Made by a program: the position numbers and the translations under genes
The notes under the pieces: generated by a model
Told to the model about the DNA's origin: nothing
What the model saw: only the letters and a program-made list of their open reading frames with translations
Databases searched by the model: none
Part shown: positions 9,435 through 19,366 of the stretch, piece by piece
How the letters are laid out: every line of letters begins with the position of its first letter
Numbering within the stretch: position 1 is the first letter of the stretch
Assembly: GCF_002079055.1 (NCBI RefSeq)
Contig: NC_047490.1
Location: 1,240,001-1,304,000 of the forward strand
Direction of reading: 5' to 3'
DNA from: Saccharomyces paradoxus
Lineage: Eukaryota > Ascomycota > Saccharomycetes > Saccharomycetales > Saccharomycetaceae
DNA: 64,000 nucleotides

Positions 9435-10541
9435 GGTTGTTTATAACATCAAAAATCCATTCCATATATTATTCTGTACTTTTAATTTAAAAGGCTTTAA
9501 TCTAACATATAAACCAACATATTTTACTTTACGTTTTATTTTTTTTTCCCATCATTGTTACACCAAATCGTAGTCTGTCTGTGTTCGATCAACTCTGTAC
9601 GTGTTGGGATAGACATTTTTATCTACGAGAAGTCCAAAATAATTTTTCAACGTAGATAGTAGGTTTCTATTGTACCGGCTAAGAGTGGGTAATTACTCTT
9701 CAAGATGAACCTTTCCTATGTAAAATTTGTGTTGATATTTTACATATTCTTGAAACCTCCCTTCTGCTTGCTTGTCTCCTCATAGGGTCATTTCAATGGT
9801 ACAATCACTCATATTAAAGGGCTTTTTGCACGTGGTTATTGCATTGAGGTACTGTTATCTTCTCCGGTTTAGACCCCATTTCTGATAAAGTATTTTCTTG
9901 TGCAAACGGTTCAATACTTATTCACTTTACAAATCCATGTACAAATACAAAGAAGACTTTTAAAGTTTTATTCGCTCTTACTTACTACAGTAGAACGCAT
10001 CACAAAAGGATAAATTAATAAAGTACCCATGAGTTTCTCTGTTATCTATGTCTTACGTTCGAATTTTTTTATTACTTTCCTAAATGCCGTTTTCATTACC
10101 TAAATATATACTCCCTTAAAAAACACGATGCATATGACCATTACTTTTAATTGAAAAGTTTGGGTACATCATTTACATAATAGGATGTTGCAATTTTCAA
10201 CCTAGATACAGTTGCCATATAAAATAGTACATAAAATGTGGTGAGGATAGAATTATACGTTACTTAATTCTGCTAATTATAGGTCACTTATTGTACCTTT
10301 AAAAAGACAGAAAGAAGTTCAAATTAGTACAGCTCGGTTCCGGTCAATTCAGTTCAAATTCAAGTTCAAGTTCAGGTTCCTTTTCCGATACCTCCTTTAT
10401 TTCCTTAGGCGATCGGTATGATTTCGGATTAACTAAAAGTACTTATTATATGTTATCGCGGCGAAAAAGTATATACAATATATTGTACTCGTGAAATGCA
10501 GGGCTACACATATTTGAACGGCCTTGATAAAACAAGACAGT
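9435..10541. other. Long intergenic region RPL12B-RAD30
   Basis: These 1.1 kb carry no supported gene. A CACGTG E-box is at 9829-9834. A short degenerate TTCAAG/TTCAAA repeat lies near 10350-10380. The rest is AT-rich. I could not match any of it to delta, sigma or tau LTRs or to a tRNA or snoRNA. Confidence 0.5.
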
Positions 10542-12440
10542 ATGTCCAATTTCACCTGGAAGGACTTGATTCAACTTGGTTCTCCCAGTAAGGCATACGA
10601 GTCCCCTTTATCATGTATCGCCCATATAGACATGAATGCATTTTTTGCACAGGTTGAACAAATGCGATGTGGCTTAAGCAAAGAGGATCCGGTAGTTTGT
10701 GTTCAATGGAATTCCATCATTGCTGTTTCTTATGCAGCAAGAAAATATGGTATATCAAGAATGGATACGATACAAGAAGCATTAAAAAAATGTGATAACC
10801 TCATACCGATCCATACAGCCGTTTTCAAAAAGGGTGAAGATTTTTGGCAATATCATGACGGATGGGGATCTTGGGTGCAAGATCCTGCAAAGCAAATAAA
10901 TGTGGAGAACCATAAAGTATCACTGGAACCTTACAGGAGAGAAAGTCGCAAGGCATTGAAAATTTTCAAAAGCGCATGCGATTTGGTTGAAAGGGCAAGT
11001 ATCGATGAAGTATTTCTTGATTTGGGACGTATATGTTTCAATATGCTGATGTTCGATGACGAGTACGAACTTACAGGCAACTTAAAACTGAAAGATGCAT
11101 TAAGTACCATCCGTGAGGTTTTTATAGGAGGCAATTATGATATAAATTCTCATTTACCTCCTATACCTGAAAAGATAAAGTCATTGAAGTTCGAAGGCGA
11201 TGTTTTCAATCCAGAAGGCAGAAACCTGATTACAGATTGGGATGATGTGATACTTGCACTAGGATCTCAGGCATCCAAAAGTGTCAGGGATACCATAAAA
11301 GATATTCTCGGTTATACCACTTCATGCGGTTTGTCTAGCACTAAAAATGTTTGTAAATTGGCTTCTAATTACAAGAAACCTGATGCCCAAACAGTTGTTA
11401 AGAACAACTGTCTATTAGATTTTCTAGATTGTGGAAAGTTCGAAATTACATCTTTTTGGACCTTAGGAGGCGTTCTTGGTAAAGAGCTAATTGACATATT
11501 GAATCTTCCAGACAAAAACAGCATTAAACACATCAGAGAGACCTGGCCTGACAATGCTGGCCAGCTCAAGAAATTTTTAGATGCTAGAGTTAATGAATCT
11601 GATTACGACCGTTCAACAAGCAATATCGATCCTCTGAAAACTGCAGAATTAGCAGAAAAGTTGTTTAAATTAAGTAGAGGCCAGTACAGTTTGCCTTTAA
11701 GTTCTCGTCCTGTTGTTAAAAGTATGATGTCAAACAAAAATCTGAGAGGCAAATCGTGCAACTCGATCTTGGACTGTATCTCTTGGCTTGAGGTCTTTTG
11801 CGCTGAACTTGCTTCTAGGATTCAGGATCTGGAACAGGAGTATAACAAGATTGTAATACCAAGAACAGTGTCCATATCTTTAAAAACAAAATCCTATGAA
11901 GTATATCGAAAATCAGGTCCAATTACATACAAGGGCATTAACTTCCAAAGTCACGAGCTTCTAAAAGTAGGCGTAAAATTTGTCACGGAGCTTGACGCTA
12001 AAGGCAAAAACAAAAGTTATTACCCTTTAACGAAGCTGAGTATGACGATCACTAATTTTGACATATTGGATTTACAAAAAACTGTTGTGGATATGTTTGG
12101 CAATCAGGTCCATACATTCAAAAGCTCCGCGGATAAGGAAGATGAGAGGAAAACCACCAGCTCAAGAGATGACGAGGAAATTCCGAAGTTAGAATGTTCT
12201 AAATGCCAGGTAACTTTTACGGACCAAAAGGCTTTTCAAGAGCACGGGGACTATCATCTAGCATTAAAACTGTCCGAAGGTTTGAATGGTGTTGAAGAAA
12301 CATCCAAAAACCTATCTTTCGGGGAAAAGAGACTGTTGTTTTCACAAAAAAGATCAAGCTCACAACATTCTACCGCGCCTCGGAAGAAACAAGCTACATC
12401 TTCCAAAAACATCTTATCATTTTTTACAAGAGAAAAATAA
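10542..12440 (+). CDS. RAD30: DNA polymerase eta, Y family
   Basis: Pol eta replicates past UV photoproducts such as cyclobutane thymine dimers. I start at the ATG at 10542 (MSNFTWKDLIQLGSP), giving the 632 residues of the S. cerevisiae enzyme; an in-frame ATG six codons upstream is less likely. Catalytic residues are in place: D30 in HIDMNAFFAQVE, E39, and the DE pair in RASIDEVFLD (about 155-156). The C terminus has a UBZ ubiquitin-binding finger at about 552-572 and a PCNA-binding PIP box (NILSFFTREK). The UBZ reads C552-x2-C555 ... H568-x3-H572, a full set of zinc ligands, whereas S. cerevisiae Rad30 as I recall lacks the second cysteine. Confidence 0.97.
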   Translation: MSNFTWKDLIQLGSPSKAYESPLSCIAHIDMNAFFAQVEQMRCGLSKEDPVVCVQWNSIIAVSYAARKYGISRMDTIQEALKKCDNLIPIHTAVFKKGEDFWQYHDGWGSWVQDPAKQINVENHKVSLEPYRRESRKALKIFKSACDLVERASIDEVFLDLGRICFNMLMFDDEYELTGNLKLKDALSTIREVFIGGNYDINSHLPPIPEKIKSLKFEGDVFNPEGRNLITDWDDVILALGSQASKSVRDTIKDILGYTTSCGLSSTKNVCKLASNYKKPDAQTVVKNNCLLDFLDCGKFEITSFWTLGGVLGKELIDILNLPDKNSIKHIRETWPDNAGQLKKFLDARVNESDYDRSTSNIDPLKTAELAEKLFKLSRGQYSLPLSSRPVVKSMMSNKNLRGKSCNSILDCISWLEVFCAELASRIQDLEQEYNKIVIPRTVSISLKTKSYEVYRKSGPITYKGINFQSHELLKVGVKFVTELDAKGKNKSYYPLTKLSMTITNFDILDLQKTVVDMFGNQVHTFKSSADKEDERKTTSSRDDEEIPKLECSKCQVTFTDQKAFQEHGDYHLALKLSEGLNGVEETSKNLSFGEKRLLFSQKRSSSQHSTAPRKKQATSSKNILSFFTREK

Positions 12441-12621
12441 CCAATATCAGATAGAAAGTTTTATGGCTTCGGCAACTCAGACGTCCGGCTGATATTGCTT
12501 CCCAAAATTTTCCAAATGTTTCATGTACACAAAATTGTGTTGAAATTAGGGTTGAAAAATGATAATAAGAAGGGAATACATTTAATATCTTATGATTAGA
12601 AAATATTCCTGACAGCTATTG

Positions 12622-12712
12622 AGATTCCGTTTTTGATTAAGGTGATAACACTATGTACATTGTTTATACTAGAAGTTCTTACAAAGGATATGAAAATCCA
12701 TAGAAGGAAGCA
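12622..12712 (-). repeat. Old delta (Ty1/Ty2) LTR fragment
   Basis: The stretch with GAGATTCCGTTTTTGATTAA and ACTAGAAGTTCTTACAAAGG aligns by eye to the reverse complement of the delta LTR 3' part seen intact at 13159-13480. It is truncated and well diverged, so it is an old relic. The 12,540-12,621 stretch before it may also belong but is too diverged to call. Confidence 0.6.
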
Positions 12713-12965
12713 ACTGTTAGAAGTTATTTATCAACTTGGCTCACAGAATACTTATCTTTTACTATATGACATATGAATCATGAGGAATGGTGGAAGGGCG
12801 GAATCTCAGACCCAATCAAATCGTTCAGGAAGTTTATACATTTAGATAGTTCTAAAACAGGAATTGGCTTGATATGCACAATGCATGTTACATAGTGAGG
12901 CTGTTTCAAACGTATTCAAGAATATACTTATACTGGATTACCCTCTCCTGAGTTAAGGAATTACA
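12713..12965 (-). repeat. Old partial sigma (Ty3) LTR
   Basis: Blocks such as AGAAGTTATTTATCAACTTGG, CATATGAATCATGAGGAATG, GTGGAAGGGCGGAATCTCAG and GTTCAGGAAGTTTATACATTT match the reverse complement of the Ty3 sigma LTR in order. The first part of the LTR is missing, where it meets the delta fragment. It is more diverged than the adjacent complete sigma and so is probably older. It abuts that sigma directly, giving two sigma copies in tandem. Confidence 0.7.
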
Positions 12966-13644
12966 TGTTGTATTACGTGCCCGAGTAATACCAGGGTATC
13001 TTGTCAATCCTGATACAGGGTCTTCGGGAAGTAACTTGCTGTCAAGACTTAGTATCAACTTGATTCACAGAATGTTACTTGTCTCATATAGTCTATATAA
13101 GATTTGAATCTAACTAAAGGGTTGAAATGCAGGATCCCGGGTCTAAACTAATTGTTCATGAGAATTGGGTGAATAATTAGATAATTGTTGGGATTCCATT
13201 GTTACTAAAGGCTATATATAATATTAGGTATACAGAATATACTAGAAGTTCTCCTCGAGGATATAGGAATCCACAAAAGGGAATCGATAGTTCTACATAG
13301 TGTTAGTACCTTATCTTCTTTCTTTTTATATGTTGTCATTCATTATCCTATTACATTATCAATCCTTGCATATCAGCTTCCATTAGATTGGATGACTGTT
13401 TCTCAATCTTTATGCCATCCTCTTGCACCGCATGTTATAATATAATACTAAATAGATGATATTAGAATTTCATTCAAACAGTTCAAGTATTTACACATTT
13501 CAGGTGATTCATTTAAGTACTGTCCACGCTCTGGAATGGAATTGCTAATGTGATACTATTCTCTGTATTAATCATTGATTTATTAAAAACACGTTTTGTT
13601 TGTAACTCAGCTACGGATGACATATCCTAGATTATGATTCAACA
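12966..13644 (-). mobile_element. Sigma (Ty3) solo LTR, split by a nested delta
   Basis: The LTR begins TGTTGTATTACG at 12966 and ends TTCAACA at 13644. Removing the inserted delta (13159-13480) and one copy of its 5-bp duplication leaves about 352 bp, close to the known sigma length of roughly 340. The end nearest the tRNA lies 16 bp from the 5' end of the tRNA-Ser gene, the position Ty3 is known to choose at Pol III start sites. The flanking 5-mers no longer match, consistent with age. Only LTR sequence remains. Confidence 0.85.
13159..13480 (-). mobile_element. Solo delta (Ty1) LTR nested in sigma
   Basis: A complete 322-bp delta LTR lies on the minus strand, from TGAGAATTGGG at 13159 to TTCAAACA at 13480. 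It is flanked by a perfect 5-bp direct repeat GTTCA at 13154-13158 and 13481-13485, the target-site duplication. Sigma sequence continues on both sides, so the delta entered an existing sigma. No internal Ty sequence remains, so the element was probably reduced by LTR-LTR recombination. By eye it is very similar (roughly 95%) to the LTR of the Ty1 at 60771, so it is fairly young. Confidence 0.92.
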
Positions 13645-13660
13645 CCTCAATATAAATTGA

Positions 13661-13742
13661 GGCAACTTGGCCGAGTGGTTAAGGCGAAAGATTAGAAATC
13701 TTTTGGGCTTTGCCCGCGCAGGTTCGAGTCCTGCAGTTGTCG
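13661..13742 (+). tRNA. tS(AGA): tRNA-Ser(AGA)
   Basis: This 82-nt gene runs from GGCAACTTGGCCGAGTGG to GTTGTCG. It has the A box in GGCCGAGTGGTTAAGG, a long serine-type variable arm, and the B box GGTTCGAGTCC. The anticodon AGA sits in GATTAGAAATC, with no intron. A T5 run at 13747-13751 can end Pol III transcription. The upstream side is packed with Ty3 and Ty1 LTRs, as usual for yeast tRNA genes. Confidence 0.97.
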
Positions 13743-14320
13743 TTAATTTTTAACATTTTTTTCTTTATGCAATTGATACCGGTAAAATCGTCAATTAACT
13801 TCACTTGTTTTCTCTTCTCTAGCAATTACTCTACTGCTATCATTTTATAACTTGTTTCTTATTATTAAAGGCCGTAGCTTTTCTATTAATAGTAGTTTGT
13901 CCTTTCCCACAACGCGGTAAAGGTATTTCGCTTGCTGACCCGTTTGGTTGTAGAAAATTTTTCTAACTAATTCAGTAACACATAGATTAGTTCATTGGCA
14001 GGGATAGTTATAAGGACAATAGTTATAGCGGTTCAAAGGCAGTGTCCCATCGCAGGCACTTATAATTCATTTCATTCGTTAGGATAATTTGCCGTACTGC
14101 TTCCTGCATCGTCAGCAAAAGAAAAACTACAAATTCAGAGTATTGTTACCGTTAGTAAACATTTTCTGTTTATAAACAATCGCCATATCATCGATTTTAT
14201 TATCATTCGCTCTTAACTGATAATTAACTGAACTTTCATATCCCAGCGACTGAAACTTTCACAAGTATCCTTTTCCCCAACTGACGTAGTCAACAAGCAG
14301 AAAACAGAGAATGTATAAAG
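13743..14320. other. HKR1 upstream region
   Basis: The 578 bp between the tRNA and HKR1 are AT-rich. A TGAAACTTTCA stretch near 14250, which resembles a Ste12 pheromone/filamentation element (TGAAAC), lies about 70 bp before the start codon. No gene or LTR was recognised. Confidence 0.4.
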
Positions 14321-17300
14321 ATGGTCTCATTGAAAATAAATAAAATTTTGCTCCTGGTATCATTGTTAAATGCAATTGAGGCTTATAGCAACAATACAAT
14401 ATATTCAAGTTTACACAATAGTGGAACAGAGAGCACCCCCCCACATTCAACAGACTCGATATCCAATACCGGATTTAGCAGCGAAGAAAATGCAGTCACA
14501 TCAAGCCCTGAGACAACCACATTGGCTGGCCAATATAGTGGAAGTGGAAGGGCAGTAGCAAATGAAAAACAGCACACTAATACGTTCAACGAGTATGTTG
14601 GTACGTCGACGACAACACAAAATTCTAATGCGGTGTTATCAGGGGAACAGTATACGGAAGTTGCGACGCCTAGTAGTAGCACTGTAGCTACGCCTGCGCA
14701 ATCCTATACTGACGCATCACAAATTTCACAAACACTTAGTCGAAATTCGGAGTCTGTCCCAAAGTCAAATGACGATACAACCTTCTCGGAATCCATAGAT
14801 AGCATAATAATATCCACATCAGATGGTACAGCAGTACCGAGAGAGATAGATCCAATAACAACCACAGCTTCTTCGTTTTCCAAAGGCGAAAGCACATTAC
14901 CTCAAAGTTCCGGTATTAGTGGCATGGCAAGGACTACACAAGCGGTATCTGGAGTTTCACAACTTTCCAGCATAACAACGGCTGCAACAACGGACAGTAT
15001 TAAAAGTGAATTAATGCAAACTGCACTTTCCAGCACAATATTATCTGAAAGACCAACTGAAGAAGAATATGCCATGAGCAAATCGGAGCTCTCTGAAAAC
15101 CGCGGCTCAAGTTTAACCGTCTACCCTGAAGGGAAATCTAGCTCTCTCATTGCTAGTCTTTTATCCTCTTATAGCCAAACAAAGTCCACTCAAACTTTCG
15201 ACAGCAGTCAAGCGGCTGTTGGGGTATCCCGGCCTTCTAGCATAACACGAACTACATCGATCGATAGTTTTAGTAGTGAATCAATGCACACACAACTTGA
15301 CAACACAATATCATCTGAAATATCAACGGGCAAACATAGTACAAATGAATTCGAGCTTTCGGCACATTATGGCTGGGGTGATAGCAACTATCCTGAACAA
15401 GAGCTGATTGTCGATCGTCCATTCACTTCTTCCACCACGAAAGCGTCCTCGGTGATAAGTCAAAATACAGGCCTTGTGTCTAATTCAATCACGATATCAC
15501 CGATATCCACAACAAACTTTATGGTCAGCATTACATCGAATACTGCTATTGTAACTTCAACTGCGAATACAGTGCCGTTCACCTCTGTTCATTCAACCTC
15601 TCCGTCCACTTATGTGTCCCCTATTCTTAACTCTTCTCCCTTCTCGTCTGCATCTCTTTCCTCTCAGTTTGGCATTGCTCCTTTTCCATCTGCTTACCTT
15701 TCTTTCTCATCAGATTTTGTTTCCACCTCTTCTCAAACATCCTCTCCAGCAGCTTCTGCTGCTGTGTCCTCTGTCTACACGTCTTCACCAGCAGCTTCTG
15801 TCGCACCTTCATCTACGTCCACAATATCACCTACTTCCACGTCCTCCCCACATGGGATTGCTTCCTCTCCAGCAGCTTCTGCTCCTGTGTCCTCTGTCTA
15901 CACGTCTTCACCAGCAGCTTCTGTCGCACCTTCATCTACGTCCACAATATCACCTACTTCCACGTCCTCCCCACATGGGATTGCTTCCTCTCCAGCAGCT
16001 TCTGCTGCTGTGTCCTCTGTCTACACGTCTTCACCAGCAGCTTCTGTCGCACCTTCATCTACGTCCACAATATCACCTACTTCCACGTCCTCCCCACATG
16101 GGATTGCTTCCTCTCCAGCAGCTTCTGCTGCTGTGTCCTCTGTCTACACGTCTTCACCAGCAGCTTCTGTCGCACCTTCATCTACGTCCACAATATCACC
16201 TACTTCCACGTCCTCCCCACATGGGATTGCTTCCTCTCCAGCAGCTTCTGCTGCCATGCCCTCAGTCTACACGTCTTCGCCACTAACTCATGTTGCTGTA
16301 TCCTCAGTCTACACGTCTTCACCAGCAGCTTCTGTAGTACTTTCATCTACGTCTACCATATCACCTACTTCCACGTCCTCCTCACATATGATTGCTTCCT
16401 CCCCAGCAGCTTCTACTGCCGTGTCCTCCGTCTACACGTCTACGCCACTAACCTATGTCGCCATATCATCCATTTCTACATCCTCTCTATACGAATATGC
16501 GCCTTCACCATCTACTTCTTCCTCCACCTCTTCTACTTACGCATACTTTTCATCCGCTTACGCCCTTGAATTTTCTTCTGAAGAGCATTCAACAACATCC
16601 GCGATACCAGTAATTCAAGTACAGAGTGCATCTTCCGGTTTTACGGATTCGCTACAGCAGACTTCCATTGCAATTCAAAGTTTAGCGTCTCAGGTCATTT
16701 CTAAAAGCTCAACTTCAAATGATGAAACATATTCAAGTGCGTTTTCTGTTTTTAGCCCCTCAGCTTCGAATTTGGTTGAAACTTCTCTGATAATTTTATC
16801 AACTCCAATAAGCCCAACGAACGCGGGCAACTCGCCTGAAAGTAGTTCACTTCAGAAGCAGCTTCCTAGTAGTACAAAAACTTCTTACGATATGGTCAGC
16901 CAGAATACTGAGACCAGTGGCAGATCCGCAGCAGTATCAAATTTTCTATACATATCCTCTACAGTGAAATCAGACAATGAAAGGTTTTCGGCCATTCCTA
17001 AAAAGACTACTACAATTCCAAGTAGCGTAAAGGTATCCTCTTTATCTGCCTCAAGTTCTCGTCATTCCGCGACTGGAATACCATTGAATGTTATTGACTC
17101 GTCAAAAAGCACAGGGTCATATACACCTTCATTTTACTACTCATCCTCTTCAATATCTTCAGTAAAACATTCAAAAGAAACTATACCTGCCAGTAAGTCT
17201 GTTTCAAACACACAAGAAAGAATCACAAGTTTTACGCTAACATCACGATTAAATAGTCAGGCTCAAAAATCCGAAGTGAGAAGTGCTGTGAGTGCTCAAC

Positions 17301-19366
17301 AAGATTCCCATTTTTCATCTAGCTCATCGCTTTCCGCAAATACGAAGGTTAGTTCGAAAACTTCATCCAATAGGGTATCGAAAACCATAACCGAAAATGG
17401 GGAGAAAACCAGCTTAACTACAAGAAAGACGCAATATAAAAGTTTGTCTGGAAGTAGTGGGTCATATTCTCGGTCATTTACGAAGATCTCAACTGGACTA
17501 CTTACGACTGTAGTACAAACTCAGGCAAGTACTAATCCAGAACTTACAGCCCCCGCCTCATCTGCATATCCTACGGCTTCATACCCCCCTCCAAATAGTT
17601 ACGCGTGGTTACCTACTGCTATTATAGTGGAATCATCCGAAACGGGGACAACTACAGCATCATTTAACCCATCAATCACTGGATCGCTTCCCAACGCAAT
17701 CGAGCCGGCTGTTACTGTATCGGAACCTACTAACCACACTTTAATCACGATCGGATTCACGGCTGCTTTGAATTATGTATTTTTGGTTCAAAATCCATTA
17801 TCTTCGGCTCAAATTTTCAACTTTTTACCTCTCGTTTTGAAGTATCCCTTTTTAAACACCTCATCAGAACTGGAGAGTAGCACTGATGGGTTATCCAGTT
17901 TTGTTCTTTCATACCAGTCTGGAAGTAGTACAACAACCCTTTCCCCAGAACCTATGTCATCATTATCAGTTGTGAAGAAAAAAAAGCAGAGAAAAAATGC
18001 CACTAAGTCGACTGAGGACTCATATCTTCCACAAATTGACACCTCCTCAATAGCGGTGAAAAAGATTGTTCCCATGGTGGACTCTTCAAAAGCATATATT
18101 ATATCAGTTGCGGAGGTATATTTTCCAACAGAAGCCGTAGCATATCTTCAGAAGTTGATAGTTGACGCAAATTCGACTCTTTATAATAACCCTCAAACCC
18201 CGCTGCGAAGTTTAGCTGGCCTAATAGATAGCAGGATCCCATTAGGGGGTTTGACGTTGTATGGCCCTGGGGATGGAGGTTATGTCCCTAGTTCAACCTC
18301 ATCGAGTGTCTCAGATTCTTTGAAAGGAAATTCGCAAGACAAAGTTGGAACTTACAAGTACGGAGCTTTGGACGATTTTATTAATTCGTTCACAGACTCT
18401 GCGTCTGCAGGAAGTTACGCTGTAAAAATCATCATCTTTTTGATCATATTAACGAGTGGTGTACTCTTGTGGTTATTACTTGCATTTTTTGCTTTCCGTC
18501 ATAGAAATATATTATTGAAAAGACGTCCAAGGGACTGCATCGAGAAAAGCCTCGGTAGTGAAAGGAATCTTGAAAGTACTGAACTTTCCCGCTCATCTTC
18601 TGGCAACCAAATTTATAATGAAAAACCTCCAGAATCTGAAGGTGAAAGCGTCCACTCAGCGGTAGATGATCAGTACATTATGACTGGCGAAAATACAGTC
18701 TACAACATCATTCACGGATTACATTATACCATTAATGATGACGGTGACTTTTTGTACAGAGATGCAGTGCCTATTGATTTTGATCAAACAAATGAGAACG
18801 AAGGTTCCGGAATAGATAGTATCGTAAGAGAATGCGTGTATGACAAAAATCAAGATGCCACGGAAGCCTACTTGAATGACGAAGAGTCCATATCGGGCAT
18901 TCTAGATGTCGATGACAACGGTGATATTCGATTATACGACAATTATTCCGACGATGAAGAACCAAACAGTTTCCTCTTGCCAGACGAAGTCATTGAAGAA
19001 TATAACAAGAACCACTTATGCAAAATCAAACTTGATGGGCTAGGCACTGGGTCATGTACTACGGATGATCCCGACACCGGAAATCTGGTTACGAATGAGT
19101 TCTCTTCAGGCAGTCAGACATGTTTGCCAAGTACTACCTATACTACACCGCTTCATACCAATTCGATTAAACTTCACACATTACGCTACGCAGAATCTCC
19201 ACTACCAAAACCAAATCAGGCTCTTTTCTCTAACCTTGAAGATTTAGAAATAGAGGACATTGACGACAATGGTAGTGTCTCCGACCTACAAATCGAAGAG
19301 CTGGATGCTTTAGATGAGGAGCTTTACAAGAGAATGTCCAAAGTCATAAAACAACAGAACCATTAA
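14321..19366 (+). CDS. HKR1: Mucin-like osmosensor of the HOG pathway
   Basis: Hkr1 is a single-pass signalling mucin that senses hyperosmotic stress for the Sho1 branch of the HOG pathway; it also affects beta-glucan synthesis. The 1681-residue protein starts with a signal peptide (MVSLKINKILLLVSLLNAIEA). A very Ser/Thr-rich region of about 1100 residues follows. At residues about 475-638 lie four near-identical 41-residue repeats (123 bp each, 15743-16234), then decayed copies to about 16480. The Hkr1-Msb2 homology region (for example HTLITIGFTAALNYVFLVQN) precedes one transmembrane helix at about 1367-1391 and an acidic cytoplasmic tail. S. cerevisiae Hkr1 is longer (1802) with more, 28-residue repeats. 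Confidence 0.95.
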   Translation: MVSLKINKILLLVSLLNAIEAYSNNTIYSSLHNSGTESTPPHSTDSISNTGFSSEENAVTSSPETTTLAGQYSGSGRAVANEKQHTNTFNEYVGTSTTTQNSNAVLSGEQYTEVATPSSSTVATPAQSYTDASQISQTLSRNSESVPKSNDDTTFSESIDSIIISTSDGTAVPREIDPITTTASSFSKGESTLPQSSGISGMARTTQAVSGVSQLSSITTAATTDSIKSELMQTALSSTILSERPTEEEYAMSKSELSENRGSSLTVYPEGKSSSLIASLLSSYSQTKSTQTFDSSQAAVGVSRPSSITRTTSIDSFSSESMHTQLDNTISSEISTGKHSTNEFELSAHYGWGDSNYPEQELIVDRPFTSSTTKASSVISQNTGLVSNSITISPISTTNFMVSITSNTAIVTSTANTVPFTSVHSTSPSTYVSPILNSSPFSSASLSSQFGIAPFPSAYLSFSSDFVSTSSQTSSPAASAAVSSVYTSSPAASVAPSSTSTISPTSTSSPHGIASSPAASAPVSSVYTSSPAASVAPSSTSTISPTSTSSPHGIASSPAASAAVSSVYTSSPAASVAPSSTSTISPTSTSSPHGIASSPAASAAVSSVYTSSPAASVAPSSTSTISPTSTSSPHGIASSPAASAAMPSVYTSSPLTHVAVSSVYTSSPAASVVLSSTSTISPTSTSSSHMIASSPAASTAVSSVYTSTPLTYVAISSISTSSLYEYAPSPSTSSSTSSTYAYFSSAYALEFSSEEHSTTSAIPVIQVQSASSGFTDSLQQTSIAIQSLASQVISKSSTSNDETYSSAFSVFSPSASNLVETSLIILSTPISPTNAGNSPESSSLQKQLPSSTKTSYDMVSQNTETSGRSAAVSNFLYISSTVKSDNERFSAIPKKTTTIPSSVKVSSLSASSSRHSATGIPLNVIDSSKSTGSYTPSFYYSSSSISSVKHSKETIPASKSVSNTQERITSFTLTSRLNSQAQKSEVRSAVSAQQDSHFSSSSSLSANTKVSSKTSSNRVSKTITENGEKTSLTTRKTQYKSLSGSSGSYSRSFTKISTGLLTTVVQTQASTNPELTAPASSAYPTASYPPPNSYAWLPTAIIVESSETGTTTASFNPSITGSLPNAIEPAVTVSEPTNHTLITIGFTAALNYVFLVQNPLSSAQIFNFLPLVLKYPFLNTSSELESSTDGLSSFVLSYQSGSSTTTLSPEPMSSLSVVKKKKQRKNATKSTEDSYLPQIDTSSIAVKKIVPMVDSSKAYIISVAEVYFPTEAVAYLQKLIVDANSTLYNNPQTPLRSLAGLIDSRIPLGGLTLYGPGDGGYVPSSTSSSVSDSLKGNSQDKVGTYKYGALDDFINSFTDSASAGSYAVKIIIFLIILTSGVLLWLLLAFFAFRHRNILLKRRPRDCIEKSLGSERNLESTELSRSSSGNQIYNEKPPESEGESVHSAVDDQYIMTGENTVYNIIHGLHYTINDDGDFLYRDAVPIDFDQTNENEGSGIDSIVRECVYDKNQDATEAYLNDEESISGILDVDDNGDIRLYDNYSDDEEPNSFLLPDEVIEEYNKNHLCKIKLDGLGTGSCTTDDPDTGNLVTNEFSSGSQTCLPSTTYTTPLHTNSIKLHTLRYAESPLPKPNQALFSNLEDLEIEDIDDNGSVSDLQIEELDALDEELYKRMSKVIKQQNH
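15743..16234 (+). repeat. Four 123-bp tandem repeats inside HKR1
   Basis: Units start at 15743, 15866, 15989 and 16112, each exactly 123 bp (41 codons) and nearly identical; a fifth, decayed unit begins at 16235. Each unit falls into three related blocks: SPAASAAVSSVYTS, SPAASVAPSSTSTI and SPTSTSSPHGIAS (14+14+13 residues). The period is a multiple of three, so copy-number change keeps the frame. Near-identity points to recent homogenisation or expansion. A 224-codon frame in +2 register across this block is only an effect of the repeat. Confidence 0.95.

Noticed and set aside
10350-10380. TTCAAG-like short repeats before RAD30, considered as a CRISPR-like or regulatory array
   Set aside because: Too short and degenerate, with no spacers; a simple-sequence slippage product is enough explanation.
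9435-10541. Possible Ty4/tau or delta relic in the RPL12B-RAD30 gap
   Set aside because: No block aligned by eye to known LTR ends or interiors, and there is no tRNA gene nearby to attract insertions.
15612-16286. A 224-codon plus-strand frame rich in Leu/His inside HKR1
   Set aside because: It is the alternative register of the 123-bp repeat array, in another frame of a clear mucin gene; openness follows from repeat composition.
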